A DNA stretch of 64,000 bases from Paenibacillus sp. J2TS4 (GCF_018403245.1 NZ_BOSH01000007.1:186001-250000), one strand, 5' to 3'. Shown: positions 18,340 to 27,028, counted from the stretch's first letter. Numbers and translations are program-made. The notes: generated by a model not told the origin, from the letters alone.

Positions 18340-19887
18340 TTATTTATCCAGGAAGCTTTTCGCCCGGTCATGAGCCTGTTTGTAGATGTCGATATAGGTC
18401 TGTACCCCTAATCTCTCCATTTCAGCGACATAGGCATCCCATTCATCGAATGATTTCTGACCGAGAATAAACTTCCCGACGTTCTCCTCCATATATTTCT
18501 TGATGCTCTCGCCTGTAATGTTAAGCTGCTCGTTCTCCTGATCGGTAAAAGCAAAGACCGGCTGCTGAGGGTTTAAGGAGTATTGGTCGATCACTTTCAA
18601 ACCCTCCTGCATTTCGGGAGAAAACATTTTGAAGAAGCCTTCCATGTCATGAGCCGTAAACGATCCGTAGGTGGCAATCCCCGTTCTTGTTCTTAAGTCG
18701 GCAAAGCTGGTATATTCCGGGTTGATTTTTTTCTCCCCGTTCTCGACAATGTAGGTTTCGCCTTCCTTGCCCCAGCTCACAAGCTCAATGCCTTCCGGAG
18801 AATACAGGAAATCGAGATAGCGCAGTACGGCTTCCCTGTTTTTGGTATTGCTCGCTACCGACCAGCCCTTGGGCATAAAGCCGGAATATTCATTCAGCGG
18901 TTTTCCTTCAGGTCCGCCAGCCGGCGGCGGCATAAACTCGACTTTAAACCCTGGAATTTCATCCTTGAGAAGAGACATCAACTGGTCGATGGACCCAATG
19001 TAGTCCACGGCCATGAAAGCTTTCTCCTGGGCAAACAGGTCCTGGAACTGCTTCCGCTGGATGGACATGAAATCGGGCGGAATTAGCCCTTCCTTATAAA
19101 ATTTGTTCAAATAGGTCAGCATGAGCTTGTAATTGTCTTCAATCGGACCGTATCTCCACTCATCCTTGTCGTAGTCGTAATACTGCCAGTTAAAAGTATT
19201 AAAGTTTGTTGCCATGTTACCGAGCGGACTCATACCGCCAAAGAGTGCAAGCGGATAGCTGTCGGGATACAGTTCCTTTAATTTTTTGGCTACCTCGTAC
19301 AAATCATCATAAGTTTGCGGAAGCTCCAGGTCATGCTTCTCAAAGATGTCAGATCGATACAGCCACGAACGCCTGGATTCCTTTTCGAGTCCATAGAGCG
19401 GAAGGTAATAGCTTTTACCGTCGGCGGACATTACCCTTTGCTTCACTTCCGGATGATCCTCAAGAAACTTCTTGTAGTTCGGCATCTCGTCCAAATGGTC
19501 GAAGATATTCAGGAATGCCCCGCTATTCCCATGTTTATTAGCCGTGGCCAGGTTCGTGATCGTCATGAGATCAGGCATATCGCCCGAGGACACAGCCAGA
19601 TTAATCGCCGTCCCGTAATCATTAGGGGGAGCCTGCACATTGAACTCAATGTTCGTCGCTTCCTTAATGTACTTGTATATCGGCCAGTCTTCTTTATACG
19701 GCCAGTTCGGATGGGAATCGACCATCATATTCAGCTTGACCGGAGGATGGCTGGTCGGCCCTGACGATTCCGGCGGTTTTTCTGTCCCTGAGCTTGAACC
19801 GCCACCGCCGCAACCTGCCAATACAGAGCCTAATAAAGCTGCGGCAGCGGCTGTTTTGGTTGCTTTCCCCCATATTTTCCTACTCAT
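18340..19887 (-). CDS. Extracellular solute-binding lipoprotein, LplA-like
   Basis: This 515-residue substrate-binding protein belongs to an Lpl-type carbohydrate importer. The N-terminus has a lipoprotein signal with lipobox LAGC, followed by a Gly/Ser linker. The body is a family 1 extracellular binding domain. It is the first gene of the operon with the two permeases. The ATG at 19887 follows GAGAAGGA at good distance, and the longer frame to 20028 is rejected because it would bury the signal peptide. The substrate is unknown; Lpl-type systems take up oligosaccharides or uronate-containing glycans. A three-fold 14-bp direct repeat lies about 95-130 bp upstream. Confidence 0.93.
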   Translation of the reverse strand: MSRKIWGKATKTAAAAALLGSVLAGCGGGGSSSGTEKPPESSGPTSHPPVKLNMMVDSHPNWPYKEDWPIYKYIKEATNIEFNVQAPPNDYGTAINLAVSSGDMPDLMTITNLATANKHGNSGAFLNIFDHLDEMPNYKKFLEDHPEVKQRVMSADGKSYYLPLYGLEKESRRSWLYRSDIFEKHDLELPQTYDDLYEVAKKLKELYPDSYPLALFGGMSPLGNMATNFNTFNWQYYDYDKDEWRYGPIEDNYKLMLTYLNKFYKEGLIPPDFMSIQRKQFQDLFAQEKAFMAVDYIGSIDQLMSLLKDEIPGFKVEFMPPPAGGPEGKPLNEYSGFMPKGWSVASNTKNREAVLRYLDFLYSPEGIELVSWGKEGETYIVENGEKKINPEYTSFADLRTRTGIATYGSFTAHDMEGFFKMFSPEMQEGLKVIDQYSLNPQQPVFAFTDQENEQLNITGESIKKYMEENVGKFILGQKSFDEWDAYVAEMERLGVQTYIDIYKQAHDRAKSFLDK

Positions 19888-19980
19888 AAGCTTCCTTCTC
19901 TCCTTCACAATTTTGAAATGATCATCACCATTCTGGAGCCCCTTCTTCATCTTATGGAGCATGGCACATTCAACATCGAT

Positions 19981-20019
19981 CATATTGAACGTAACATATT
20001 GAACGTAACATATTGAAAG
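19981..20019. repeat. Three 14-bp direct repeats upstream of the binding-protein operon
   Basis: CATATTGAACGTAA occurs at 19981-19994 and 19995-20008, followed by CATATTGAAAG at 20009-20019. The repeats lie upstream of the operon's first gene (start at 19887). They may be a regulator binding site or a small tandem duplication; the AraC protein at 13830 is a possible reader. Confidence 0.55.
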
Positions 20020-20165
20020 CTGCATCACGACTCCAGCGACAGTATTGATCTTATCCCCTTCCTCTAAAAAAAACTACTGACATTTGATGCGAACATGAGC
20101 CGAATGCCCGGATCTGAAAAATAGTCAATGATCTGAAAACCGGACTATTCTCCTCTAAAAAAGAA

Positions 20166-20215
20166 GAACCCCCGAACCACAATGAAAGTGGTACGAAGGC
20201 CCTTTTTCTACTCAA
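20166..20215 (-). terminator. Terminator after the DUF4359 gene
   Basis: CCGAACCAC pairs with GTGGT...GG around a seven-base loop. On the minus strand the stem is followed by TTCTTCTTTTTT. It lies immediately after the DUF4359 stop codon. Confidence 0.65.
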
Positions 20216-20508
20216 TGTAAAGATAGGAAGTTATTAAATACGCCTAAAGCTTTAATCTTGTTTTTATCTGTAAATTTGGTCTCACAGACCGTGAAAACAA
20301 CATAGTTCGAGCAGGTCGTTGTGCTTTGGATCAGACCGTCCAGCTTATCTCCAAGAAAATCTATGCCCCAAGAAACGATTACATTATCCGCCTCTTTCTT
20401 GACTTGCGTCTTAATCCACCTGGTAAAATCATCTTTCTTGGGAGTGGTAGCCGCTGCCAGAAGAGCCACAATAATCACGAGCCCGAACACGATATACTTC
20501 TTTTTCAA
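20212..20508 (-). CDS. DUF4359 family small membrane-anchored protein
   Basis: This is a 98-residue protein with an N-terminal hydrophobic segment (YIVFGLVIIVALLAAAT) and a short extracytoplasmic part with two Cys residues (TTCSNYVVFTVC). It resembles the DUF4359 family, whose function is unknown. The start is TTG at 20508; GGGGG lies seven bases before it. It stands alone, with a terminator after it and non-coding sequence before it. Confidence 0.7.
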   Translation of the reverse strand: MKKKYIVFGLVIIVALLAAATTPKKDDFTRWIKTQVKKEADNVIVSWGIDFLGDKLDGLIQSTTTCSNYVVFTVCETKFTDKNKIKALGVFNNFLSLH

Positions 20509-20625
20509 CCTTTTGCCCCCTGTCGAAGAATTATTCAGCTATAGGCAATTATAACCAATAGCGACCTATTAAAGAAGATACTCTTTTAAATCTAGTGAAG
20601 GATAATGTGCGAACGTTCCATTAAA

Positions 20626-20960
20626 AAAGCTATCCTTCCGTTCCTAAGGAAAGAGGCTCCGAACCTTTAAACATACTCCAAATCGTATTGTACCGCACTT
20701 CAAAAAGGACGGCCCTCTATTGGGATGGACCGCCCTATGCTGTCACATAGGAAGAAATTGAAGTGCAAAAGTGCCTCTTAAATCCAGCCTTTTACCGAAA
20801 ACGGGAATTGAAGTGCAAAAGTACCCTTTAATTTAACGAAATCGTTCTATTTTCACCAAACGTAGAAAATAGAGCGCATTTCTACACCTTAATCGCAAAA
20901 ATGGCCATGCTGGTAACATTGGGGTGTATATTTGCACTTAATTTGGTTTTCCTATCTGAC
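20626..20960. repeat. Non-coding spacer with short dispersed repeats (includes repeat element copy 3)
   Basis: 20636-20672 resembles the core of the structured repeat at 9607 and 44644 (about 33 of 39 bases by eye, TTCCGTTC.AAGGAAAG.G.CTCCGAA). After it come two copies of GAATTGAAGTGCAAAAGT-like sequence (near 20758 and 20808) and further TTGCACTT-type motifs. The whole gap 20509-21022 contains no plausible gene. Confidence 0.5.
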
Positions 20961-21022
20961 GACGCACTGATTCTGGTTTTGAGCCATAGAAATCTGCGTA
21001 AATTGAGAAATGAGAAGCGCAT

Positions 21023-21059
21023 AAAAAAATCCGTTGCCTTATTTCAGGCAACGGATTTT
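21023..21059 (-). terminator. Terminator after the LPLTG adhesin
   Basis: The perfect 13-bp stem AAAATCCGTTGCC / GGCAACGGATTTT with an eight-base loop is followed on the minus strand by a T run, ten bases after the adhesin stop. Confidence 0.92.
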
Positions 21060-21068
21060 GGTGAACCC

Positions 21069-24000
21069 TTAGCGTTTCGAAGCTCTTTGTCTGAACCAGA
21101 GCACCGCGGCTGCGGCACAAAGAAGTAATCCTACCCATGGTGTAATAGGCATCGTTTCTCCTGTCAGCGGCAGCAATCCCTTTTTCCCGGTGGAATCTTC
21201 CTTATTCTCAGGGCTATCGCTTGTCTCTTGCTCTGTAGGTCGATAAGCCTCCGGGCTCAAAGCGTTGTCAGCATTCTGTTCGTTATCCGATTTTTCTTGA
21301 TCGGATATTTCTGGGTCGGGCAGATTCCCAACCGGCCGGTTGTCTTCCGGTTCTTGACCATTATCCGTTTGGTTATTATCAGTCGGATCGTCATCCTTAT
21401 CCTCATTACCAGATTCAACAGGCGATATAATCGGATATTCTGTTACTTCAGGTTCTGGTGTCGGGCTTGGACTTGGTGTCGCACTTGGTCCCGGTACTGG
21501 ACTTGGGCTCGGTGTCGGACTTGGTTCAGGGTCCGGACCCGGGTCTGAGCCTGGTGTCGGCTTCGGACTTGGTGTCGGTTCCGGACTTGGTGTCGGTTCC
21601 GGACTTGGTGTCGGCTCCGGACTTGGTGTCGGCTCCGGACTTGGTGTCGGTTTCGGACTTGGTGTCGGCTCCGGACTTGGTGTCGGTTCCGGACTTGGTG
21701 TCGGCTCCGGACTTGGTGTCGGTTCCGGACTTGGTGTCGGCTCCGGACTTGGTGTCGGCTCCGGACTTGGTGTCGGCTCCGGACTTGGTGTCGGTTCCGG
21801 ACTTGGTGTCGGTTCCGGACTTGGTGTTGGTTCCGGAGTTGGTGTCGGTTCCGGACTTGGTGTCGGTTCCGGACTTGGTGTTGGTTCCGGACTTGGTGTT
21901 GGTTCCGGACTTGGGCTTGGGCTTGGGCTTGGGCCTGGAGAATCCTTGCTCTTATTTTTTACTGTAAGCTCAGCATCTTTAATCGTTTCTTTAATTTCGA
22001 TTGGTTGTTCAGCAACTTCAATTATATATCCTTCTGGCGCTTTATCTTCTTTCAAGATGTATTTCGCAAACAAAAGATTCTCGAACTTTACTTTTCCGTC
22101 TATTCCCGTTGTTAATGTTCTAATAAGCTTACCATTCGAAGCAAAGTACAGCGAGAATTCGGCACCTTCTAATGTTTTGGAAGGATTATCGGCATCGACT
22201 TTAGTGATCGTAAGACTGCCAAGCTCGCCGCTTCCTGTACCAGATCCGCCTGACAGTTTTACCTGGATGGGCTTGCTTGAAGTCATTTTATCAGTGGCAA
22301 TTCCGTCTCCTTGAAATTCAACCTTGTTCTCAACGACCTCATTATGCTTCGCGTTAATAAACGACTGATATTCCAATACATAGGCAGACTTAAAATCTTC
22401 TATAAATGTGATTTCAAAAGTTTCTTGACCCTTGGCATTCGTATCGAATTCGAGAGTATAGTCTTGATCTTCCACTAATACTTTACTCTCATCTTTCGAA
22501 ACTTCTCCATTTGCCGAAATCCTTGTTCCATAAAGTTTAAATGTGTCCTCAAGCAAGATCTGGTTTATACTGGGCGTGTCAATGATTTTAGCTCCTGCCG
22601 GAATTTGAGACTGTCCGCGGTTAATGAAAACTTTCCACTCTATCTTGGCGCCTTTCTGCTCACCTTCTTTATAGGTGTATTCCGTTCCATGGTCAATCCC
22701 TACTCTAGCTGGCAAAGTGGTTAATAGTTTATCGCCTTCTTTAAGCCATGCTGTATTGCTGTACTCCTCGTCAATCAGCGTCCCTTCAAGAGAGGTTTCA
22801 TAAGTAATGAGGTAGGGGGTATTAATAGACTCAAACGTAATTTTGAATCCTGGATTTCCATCGACATCTGTAATGTCTTCTACTTCATACTCGCCCTCAT
22901 CGACTTTATCGCCCTTCTTGACTCCATTCCGTCCTCCTGTAAGTTCCATATGATGAACTGTAAGAGACCCCTCTACAAACTTTTGCTCCGGAGTCTTCGG
23001 CATAAAGTCCTCTACAACAGCAGATTCAATCTTATCCAGATTGTAATTCACGCCAATTTCCCATGTGATTTTTTTATCTACGGCGTTGTAGGAACCATTT
23101 TTAAAGCCGTTGTTTTGGGTGTATTCATCAGGCTTGAATGTATCGGTGACTTCCTTATATTGCTCTTTCCCATCCTTATCTGCCCATTCCAAACGTGCTT
23201 TGTTTACAAACCATTGATTCTTATCTTCTCTGGAGCTCGAGTCAAATTTAGTGACATAGGTAATAGTATGGGCTTCAGTGATTGGAACATTGAACTCAAT
23301 GACAAATCCATCTTGATAAGTTCCGTTAGGGTTAACTATATAGTGTTCATCTTTGGTTAAACCGGTAATAGATACACTCTTGGGATCTAATTCAAGTCCT
23401 TTATTAGTGAAAGTATCCGTGAGTACAACATCCTTCATCGGATGCCTATCCTCGTTAAGTGTTATTGTCCACTGCACGGTTTTCTTATCGTAATCAAGCT
23501 TAGGATTCTCTGACGAATGCCATTTGTTTAGAATCAATTGTTTAATAGGTTGATAGGCCGGCTTCTCTTTTTCTCCAAACTTAACCGTGTTCGTTATTGT
23601 AGCGCCATCGAAAACCCGATCTGTTGCTTTGGTTTGATACTGAATTTTATAAGCCGAATCAATCTCTTCGTTAAACTGAAATGTAAATCCGTTCCCTTCA
23701 GAGTAAGATGTAACCGTATAAACCGATGAAGTAACGGTTTCGGAACCCTCCTCATCTCCAGAATCCGGATTGATCGCTACTTTTTCTACTTTAAAGGAAT
23801 CTTTTATTAATTCCTGACTACCAGTAAAGGTATCCTCCAGTATAGCAGATTCTTTGCTGATACTCTTCTGGGCATAGTTAAACTTGATCTCCCAGGTAAT
23901 GATTTGGGTTAGCGGATCATAACCCGCAGCCTTTTTATTCAACAACTCCCCGCGTCGTACAGATATACTGGCTTCCGCAGATTGAGCCCCACTTTCAGTG

Positions 24001-24932
24001 CTAGTTAATGTTGCTTTATTGTTGAATGTTATCGGTCCGTCATTCTGATCGGCAACCTCTGTTGTATACCGAATTTGATAAGCCGAACCAATGTCACCGA
24101 ACTCAATCTTCACTTCGTGATTGTCGGAAAGATTATTGTACTCGCTTGGATCTATTAGCGAACCCTCAGTCACTCTACCTTGCGGATCCACATCCAGACG
24201 ATACACTTCTATGGAATCGATCTGCAAGGTCTGGCCCGCTTGAATAGGATCACTGACGGATGCCCCCTTGAGGGATTTCAGGTTCGTATTAATATCTATA
24301 GACCAATACAATTCCTGCCCATTGTATTCTTTATCTGGGGTTCCCGCTTTTTGAATAGCCGACCCTCCCTTGGGCTGCAGGTTAATAGGTATGATTTTAC
24401 CGTCGCCTACAAGGGGAAAATGGATTTCTCTATTTATCGTTTCTCCCACCAGGTCTTCCCTAATAGCGCTCCAAATCATGATTTTTCCGCCGACATTGGA
24501 ACGATCTACATTTTGGTTAAACTTCATAGTAACTATATTTGTGCTTTTATCAACAGAAAACGTTCCTACACTCCCCAGATCAGTGGATAAAGGAGTTTCT
24601 GGAATGTCGTTGTAAAGCTCAAAGTCTGATGGAAGCTCAAATTGATAGATTTCCCCACCTTGTAATCCATGATCATCTGGAAGCCCCCAATCATAATGCA
24701 GAACAACAACTGAACCCGGGACGATCCGACTATCCGGATTGTATACTGCATTGATGACCGTTTCTTCATCATCTTCAGTTATTTTCACATCACTGAAGTA
24801 AACCGCATTCGTCACTGTGCTCCCAGTTCCCTGAAGCGGTACTATTGGATTGGCCAGTCCGGATATGGCAAAGAAAAAATTTTGTATAATCAACAAAAAT
24901 GCTATGGCCAGAATATTCCCTTTCCTCTTCAT
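21069..24932 (-). CDS. Collagen-adhesin-like cell-wall anchored protein (LPLTG)
   Basis: This 1287-residue surface adhesin has a signal peptide (ILAIAFLLIIQNFFFAISGLA). An N-terminal Cna-type adhesin domain (about 30-190) is followed by a series of Cna/Bap-like collagen-binding-type beta domains (about 190-870), each with the WSIDINTN / WEIKFNYAQ / WTITLNEDR-style start. A CnaB/SpaA-like domain (about 880-970, LTITKVDADNPSKTLEGAEF) has the Lys and Glu typical of intramolecular isopeptide bonds. Then come about 20 EPTPSP hexapeptides, an acidic stretch, the sortase motif LPLTGE, a hydrophobic segment and the tail RQRASKR. GGAGG lies six bases before the ATG. The gene follows a sortase gene (25107-25739) by 174 bp and is probably its operon partner and substrate. 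Confidence 0.93.
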   Translation of the reverse strand: MKRKGNILAIAFLLIIQNFFFAISGLANPIVPLQGTGSTVTNAVYFSDVKITEDDEETVINAVYNPDSRIVPGSVVVLHYDWGLPDDHGLQGGEIYQFELPSDFELYNDIPETPLSTDLGSVGTFSVDKSTNIVTMKFNQNVDRSNVGGKIMIWSAIREDLVGETINREIHFPLVGDGKIIPINLQPKGGSAIQKAGTPDKEYNGQELYWSIDINTNLKSLKGASVSDPIQAGQTLQIDSIEVYRLDVDPQGRVTEGSLIDPSEYNNLSDNHEVKIEFGDIGSAYQIRYTTEVADQNDGPITFNNKATLTSTESGAQSAEASISVRRGELLNKKAAGYDPLTQIITWEIKFNYAQKSISKESAILEDTFTGSQELIKDSFKVEKVAINPDSGDEEGSETVTSSVYTVTSYSEGNGFTFQFNEEIDSAYKIQYQTKATDRVFDGATITNTVKFGEKEKPAYQPIKQLILNKWHSSENPKLDYDKKTVQWTITLNEDRHPMKDVVLTDTFTNKGLELDPKSVSITGLTKDEHYIVNPNGTYQDGFVIEFNVPITEAHTITYVTKFDSSSREDKNQWFVNKARLEWADKDGKEQYKEVTDTFKPDEYTQNNGFKNGSYNAVDKKITWEIGVNYNLDKIESAVVEDFMPKTPEQKFVEGSLTVHHMELTGGRNGVKKGDKVDEGEYEVEDITDVDGNPGFKITFESINTPYLITYETSLEGTLIDEEYSNTAWLKEGDKLLTTLPARVGIDHGTEYTYKEGEQKGAKIEWKVFINRGQSQIPAGAKIIDTPSINQILLEDTFKLYGTRISANGEVSKDESKVLVEDQDYTLEFDTNAKGQETFEITFIEDFKSAYVLEYQSFINAKHNEVVENKVEFQGDGIATDKMTSSKPIQVKLSGGSGTGSGELGSLTITKVDADNPSKTLEGAEFSLYFASNGKLIRTLTTGIDGKVKFENLLFAKYILKEDKAPEGYIIEVAEQPIEIKETIKDAELTVKNKSKDSPGPSPSPSPSPEPTPSPEPTPSPEPTPSPEPTPTPEPTPSPEPTPSPEPTPSPEPTPSPEPTPSPEPTPSPEPTPSPEPTPSPEPTPSPEPTPSPKPTPSPEPTPSPEPTPSPEPTPSPEPTPSPKPTPGSDPGPDPEPSPTPSPSPVPGPSATPSPSPTPEPEVTEYPIISPVESGNEDKDDDPTDNNQTDNGQEPEDNRPVGNLPDPEISDQEKSDNEQNADNALSPEAYRPTEQETSDSPENKEDSTGKKGLLPLTGETMPITPWVGLLLCAAAAVLWFRQRASKR
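21553..21911 (-). repeat. About 20 tandem 18-bp repeats coding for EPTPSP
   Basis: An 18-base unit (plus strand GGACTTGGTGTCGGTTCC and close variants) is repeated about 20 times inside the LPLTG adhesin. It encodes the Pro-rich wall-spanning stalk. Such arrays change length by slippage or recombination. Open frames on the opposite strand here are a by-product of the repeat. Confidence 0.95.
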
Positions 24933-25106
24933 ATCTTTCCTCCATTGGATGGTTGTATGTACTTTCTCCTTCGAAAAAAATTGCTGAAATTCACCCCATC
25001 CCAGTCATGAAGCTGTGCCTTACTAAGATGTGGTCTTCCGGTTAATAAAGTATTCCTTCCCCTTAAAAACTGACGGGAAAAATCTGTTCCCCGGCCCTAT
25101 AACGAA

Positions 25107-25739
25107 CTAATCTATTCGTATAGCCTTGACAATAAGCCGGTGAGTTGGGTTATACGCCGGCTCGCAAGTAACGAGAGTCACCTCTTCCAGGTCCCCATTC
25201 TGGTCCAACACAGATAAATCATCCGGCTCAACAAGGAACTTCGATGCGACGGAGTAGACATACGAGTCCTTCTGGGTCTCAATGACAATCTGGTCGCCTT
25301 CCTCCATCTCATCCAGACGGCTGAATTGTTTACCGTAAGTCCAGCTGCGGTGACCGGCTAACGCGAAATTGCCGGGCTGTCCTGGATGACGGTCCGTTTC
25401 GATAGTTCCTATCCCTGCTTTCAAGGTCTTTTTATCCGTACCTTCCAGCACGGTTTCGCGCAGATCAATCTTATCGATGGTGATGGTACCGAGAACAGCA
25501 TGGCCATCGATAGTGATCGTTCCCACCCCGCCCTCCTGAGAGGAGTCCGCAGGGGACTTGGATACAGGCTCTGAGGATAAGGGTTCAGAAGATTTCTCTT
25601 GCAGCAGATCCCACTGAGCCAACATTTCCAATTGTTTCTTCTCTTGAATATGCCGGTCCCACCACGGATAGAGAATAAGCACGATTCCCGCCACAAAAAG
25701 CAGTAAAATTGCCCCGCTTTTCCATTTATTTTTAGTTAT
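25107..25739 (-). CDS. Class D-like sortase with apparent ATA start
   Basis: This sortase joins LPXTG-type proteins to the cell wall. If read from ATA at 25739 it has 210 residues, starting with a short cationic stretch and one membrane anchor (GAILLLFVAGIVLILYPWW). The catalytic domain has His in LAGHRS, Cys in LVTCEP and Arg in THRLIV, all present. The only conventional start in frame is GTG at 25694, which would cut the anchor in the middle and has no clear Shine-Dalgarno sequence. GGAAGGTGAG lies five bases before the ATA. The gene has its own promoter with TGTTCA repeats (25819-25852) and precedes the LPLTG adhesin gene. Confidence 0.88.
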   Translation of the reverse strand: MTKNKWKSGAILLLFVAGIVLILYPWWDRHIQEKKQLEMLAQWDLLQEKSSEPLSSEPVSKSPADSSQEGGVGTITIDGHAVLGTITIDKIDLRETVLEGTDKKTLKAGIGTIETDRHPGQPGNFALAGHRSWTYGKQFSRLDEMEEGDQIVIETQKDSYVYSVASKFLVEPDDLSVLDQNGDLEEVTLVTCEPAYNPTHRLIVKAIRID

Positions 25740-25818
25740 TTTGTCTCACCTTCCCACTCTTTAAGATAAAGGTAGCTTCCAATATCCGCTCCTTTCCCAA
25801 TCCGTAATATATCGACAT

Positions 25819-25852
25819 ATAGTACCAAGGTCCTCTGAACAAAAACTGAACA
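25819..25852 (-). promoter_or_regulatory. Promoter with two TGTTCA direct repeats, 11-bp period
   Basis: On the minus strand TGTTCA lies at 25852-25847 and 25841-25836, followed after 11 bp by TACTAT (24 to 19 of this block, 25824-25819) as the -10. The 11-bp spacer ends CCTTGG, nearly the same as the spacer before the -10 of the VWA adhesin (GCTTGG). It drives the sortase-adhesin pair 25739-21069. Confidence 0.75.
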
Positions 25853-25858
25853 AAATAA

Positions 25859-25889
25859 AATAACCAGCTGGAACATTCAGCTGGTTATT
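25859..25889 (-). terminator. Terminator after the transglutaminase gene
   Basis: A perfect 12-bp stem AATAACCAGCTG / CAGCTGGTTATT with a seven-base loop is followed by a T-rich stretch on the minus strand. It ends the transglutaminase transcript right before the promoter of the next sortase gene. Confidence 0.88.
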
Positions 25890-25929
25890 AATGAAATGGT
25901 TATAAATTTTAGTCGATATGCCGGAAACC

Positions 25930-26730
25930 CTAGTACACTCTCATGGCTTCATACTTGTCCGAATTTTTATAAACTGCTGCCGTATTGCTCTTACCTGAAT
26001 CTATTGTAGTATCAATAGTCACCCATTCGTTATTTAAATAAACTTCATTCCAAGCGTGATATTCTGTTACGTACTGCGAATGACCCATAACCAATTTGGC
26101 AGGGATCTCTACACTTCGCAGCATAGCCGCAAATAAAGTAGAATAACCGTAACAGATGGCTTTACCCGTTGTAAGGGTATCGTCAATATCCGGAATGTAG
26201 CCGGCCGTGATCTCGTCAGCCAATTCGTAATCATAACTAATATTATTAACTATATATTCATAGATTGCTTTTACTTTTTCTTCATCGGTCTTATAGTTCC
26301 GGGTTAATTCTTCTGCCTTCTTAACGGCCAGATCCGCTTCAGTCCAATTTATATTTTGGATGGAATTCAAGTAGATTACATTCGAATCTTCCACTGCTAA
26401 TTGAACCGAATCCGATTGAATAGTCTTATATTTATTTCCCGATATATTCTCCATGATAGAAATGTTGTACGAACCATTGCCTAATTGCAGAGGGAACCAT
26501 TCTGTATCTTGGGAGCTAAACAAATTATACGTATAGGTTTGCCCTTCCTTGGTCACCATCAATTTAATGCGAATATCCGCCGGAACATTATAAGAGATCC
26601 CAACGACTCCTTGATCGATTCTGGAAGTATCCAGCCAGTTAATGTTAACGCTTCCTTCCGCTTCTGCAGTGATAGGAACCGATAATATGCATACAAATAC
26701 GGATAGTATTGCAAGCACAAGTCTACGCAT
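25930..26730 (-). CDS. Secreted transglutaminase-like protein
   Basis: This 266-residue protein has a signal peptide (LVLAILSVFVCILSVPITAEA). Residues about 25-115 form a beta-rich domain, and residues about 130-255 form a transglutaminase/protease-like domain with the full triad: Cys193 (GKAICYGYS), His225 (EYHAWNEV) and Asp240 (VTIDTT). Family members cross-link or cleave proteins through a thiol. It lies between the two sortase genes, so a role in cross-linking or processing surface adhesins is plausible (inference). The ATG at 26730 has AAGGAG nine bases upstream, which directly abuts a c-di-GMP-I aptamer; two aptamers in tandem make up its leader. A terminator follows at 25859. Confidence 0.9.
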   Translation of the reverse strand: MRRLVLAILSVFVCILSVPITAEAEGSVNINWLDTSRIDQGVVGISYNVPADIRIKLMVTKEGQTYTYNLFSSQDTEWFPLQLGNGSYNISIMENISGNKYKTIQSDSVQLAVEDSNVIYLNSIQNINWTEADLAVKKAEELTRNYKTDEEKVKAIYEYIVNNISYDYELADEITAGYIPDIDDTLTTGKAICYGYSTLFAAMLRSVEIPAKLVMGHSQYVTEYHAWNEVYLNNEWVTIDTTIDSGKSNTAAVYKNSDKYEAMRVY

Positions 26731-26745
26731 GGATAAAACTCCTTT

Positions 26746-26826
26746 CGGTAACTGGCTGCCATCCTTACGGGAAGGCCCTATAGCTTTGCGTCCCTATCTT
26801 TCGATAGGTTTGCCATTATCGATTTA
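26746..26826 (-). promoter_or_regulatory. c-di-GMP-I riboswitch aptamer (second of tandem pair)
   Basis: The minus strand shows the GEMM-I core: AATGGCAAACC, the GAAA tetraloop in TATCGAAAGATA, GGGACGCAAAGC, GGGCCT and ATGGCAGCC. The last aptamer base (26746) is followed at once by the Shine-Dalgarno AAGGAG (26744-26739) of the transglutaminase gene. This suggests control of translation by ligand-dependent access to the ribosome site. Confidence 0.93.
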
Positions 26827-26880
26827 GCTTTATCAATATATGGAGCATAGAAATTTGGATAAGAAAAAAGCCCCTGCATT

Positions 26881-26960
26881 CGGTAGCTGGCTGCCATCCT
26901 TACGGGAAGGCCCTGTAGCTTTGCGTCCCTATCTTTCGATAGGTTTGCCATTATCGTATA
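26881..26960 (-). promoter_or_regulatory. c-di-GMP-I riboswitch aptamer (first of tandem pair)
   Basis: It is nearly identical over about 75 bases to the aptamer at 26746-26826, differing at only a few positions, so it is probably a duplication. It is followed by a T run (26868-26863 on the minus strand) after a short possible stem AGCC / GGCT. A weak ligand-controlled terminator is therefore possible between the two aptamers. Confidence 0.93.
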
Positions 26961-26979
26961 AGGCTTCTTTGTAATATTA

Positions 26980-27008
26980 ATAGTATCAAATATTTAGCAT
27001 ATTTACAA
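26980..27008 (-). promoter_or_regulatory. Promoter of the tandem-riboswitch leader
   Basis: TTGTAA (27008-27003) and TACTAT (26985-26980) on the minus strand are separated by 17 bp. The start of transcription would fall near 26973, just before the first aptamer. There are no TGTTCA repeats here. Confidence 0.6.
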
Positions 27009-27028
27009 TAGTGATCAGAATATAGTAG

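Noticed and set aside
21458..21967. 169-residue open frame on the plus strand with VSVPDL repeats
   Set aside because: It is the antisense of the EPTPSP repeat array of the adhesin; the regular repeat keeps the opposite strand open.
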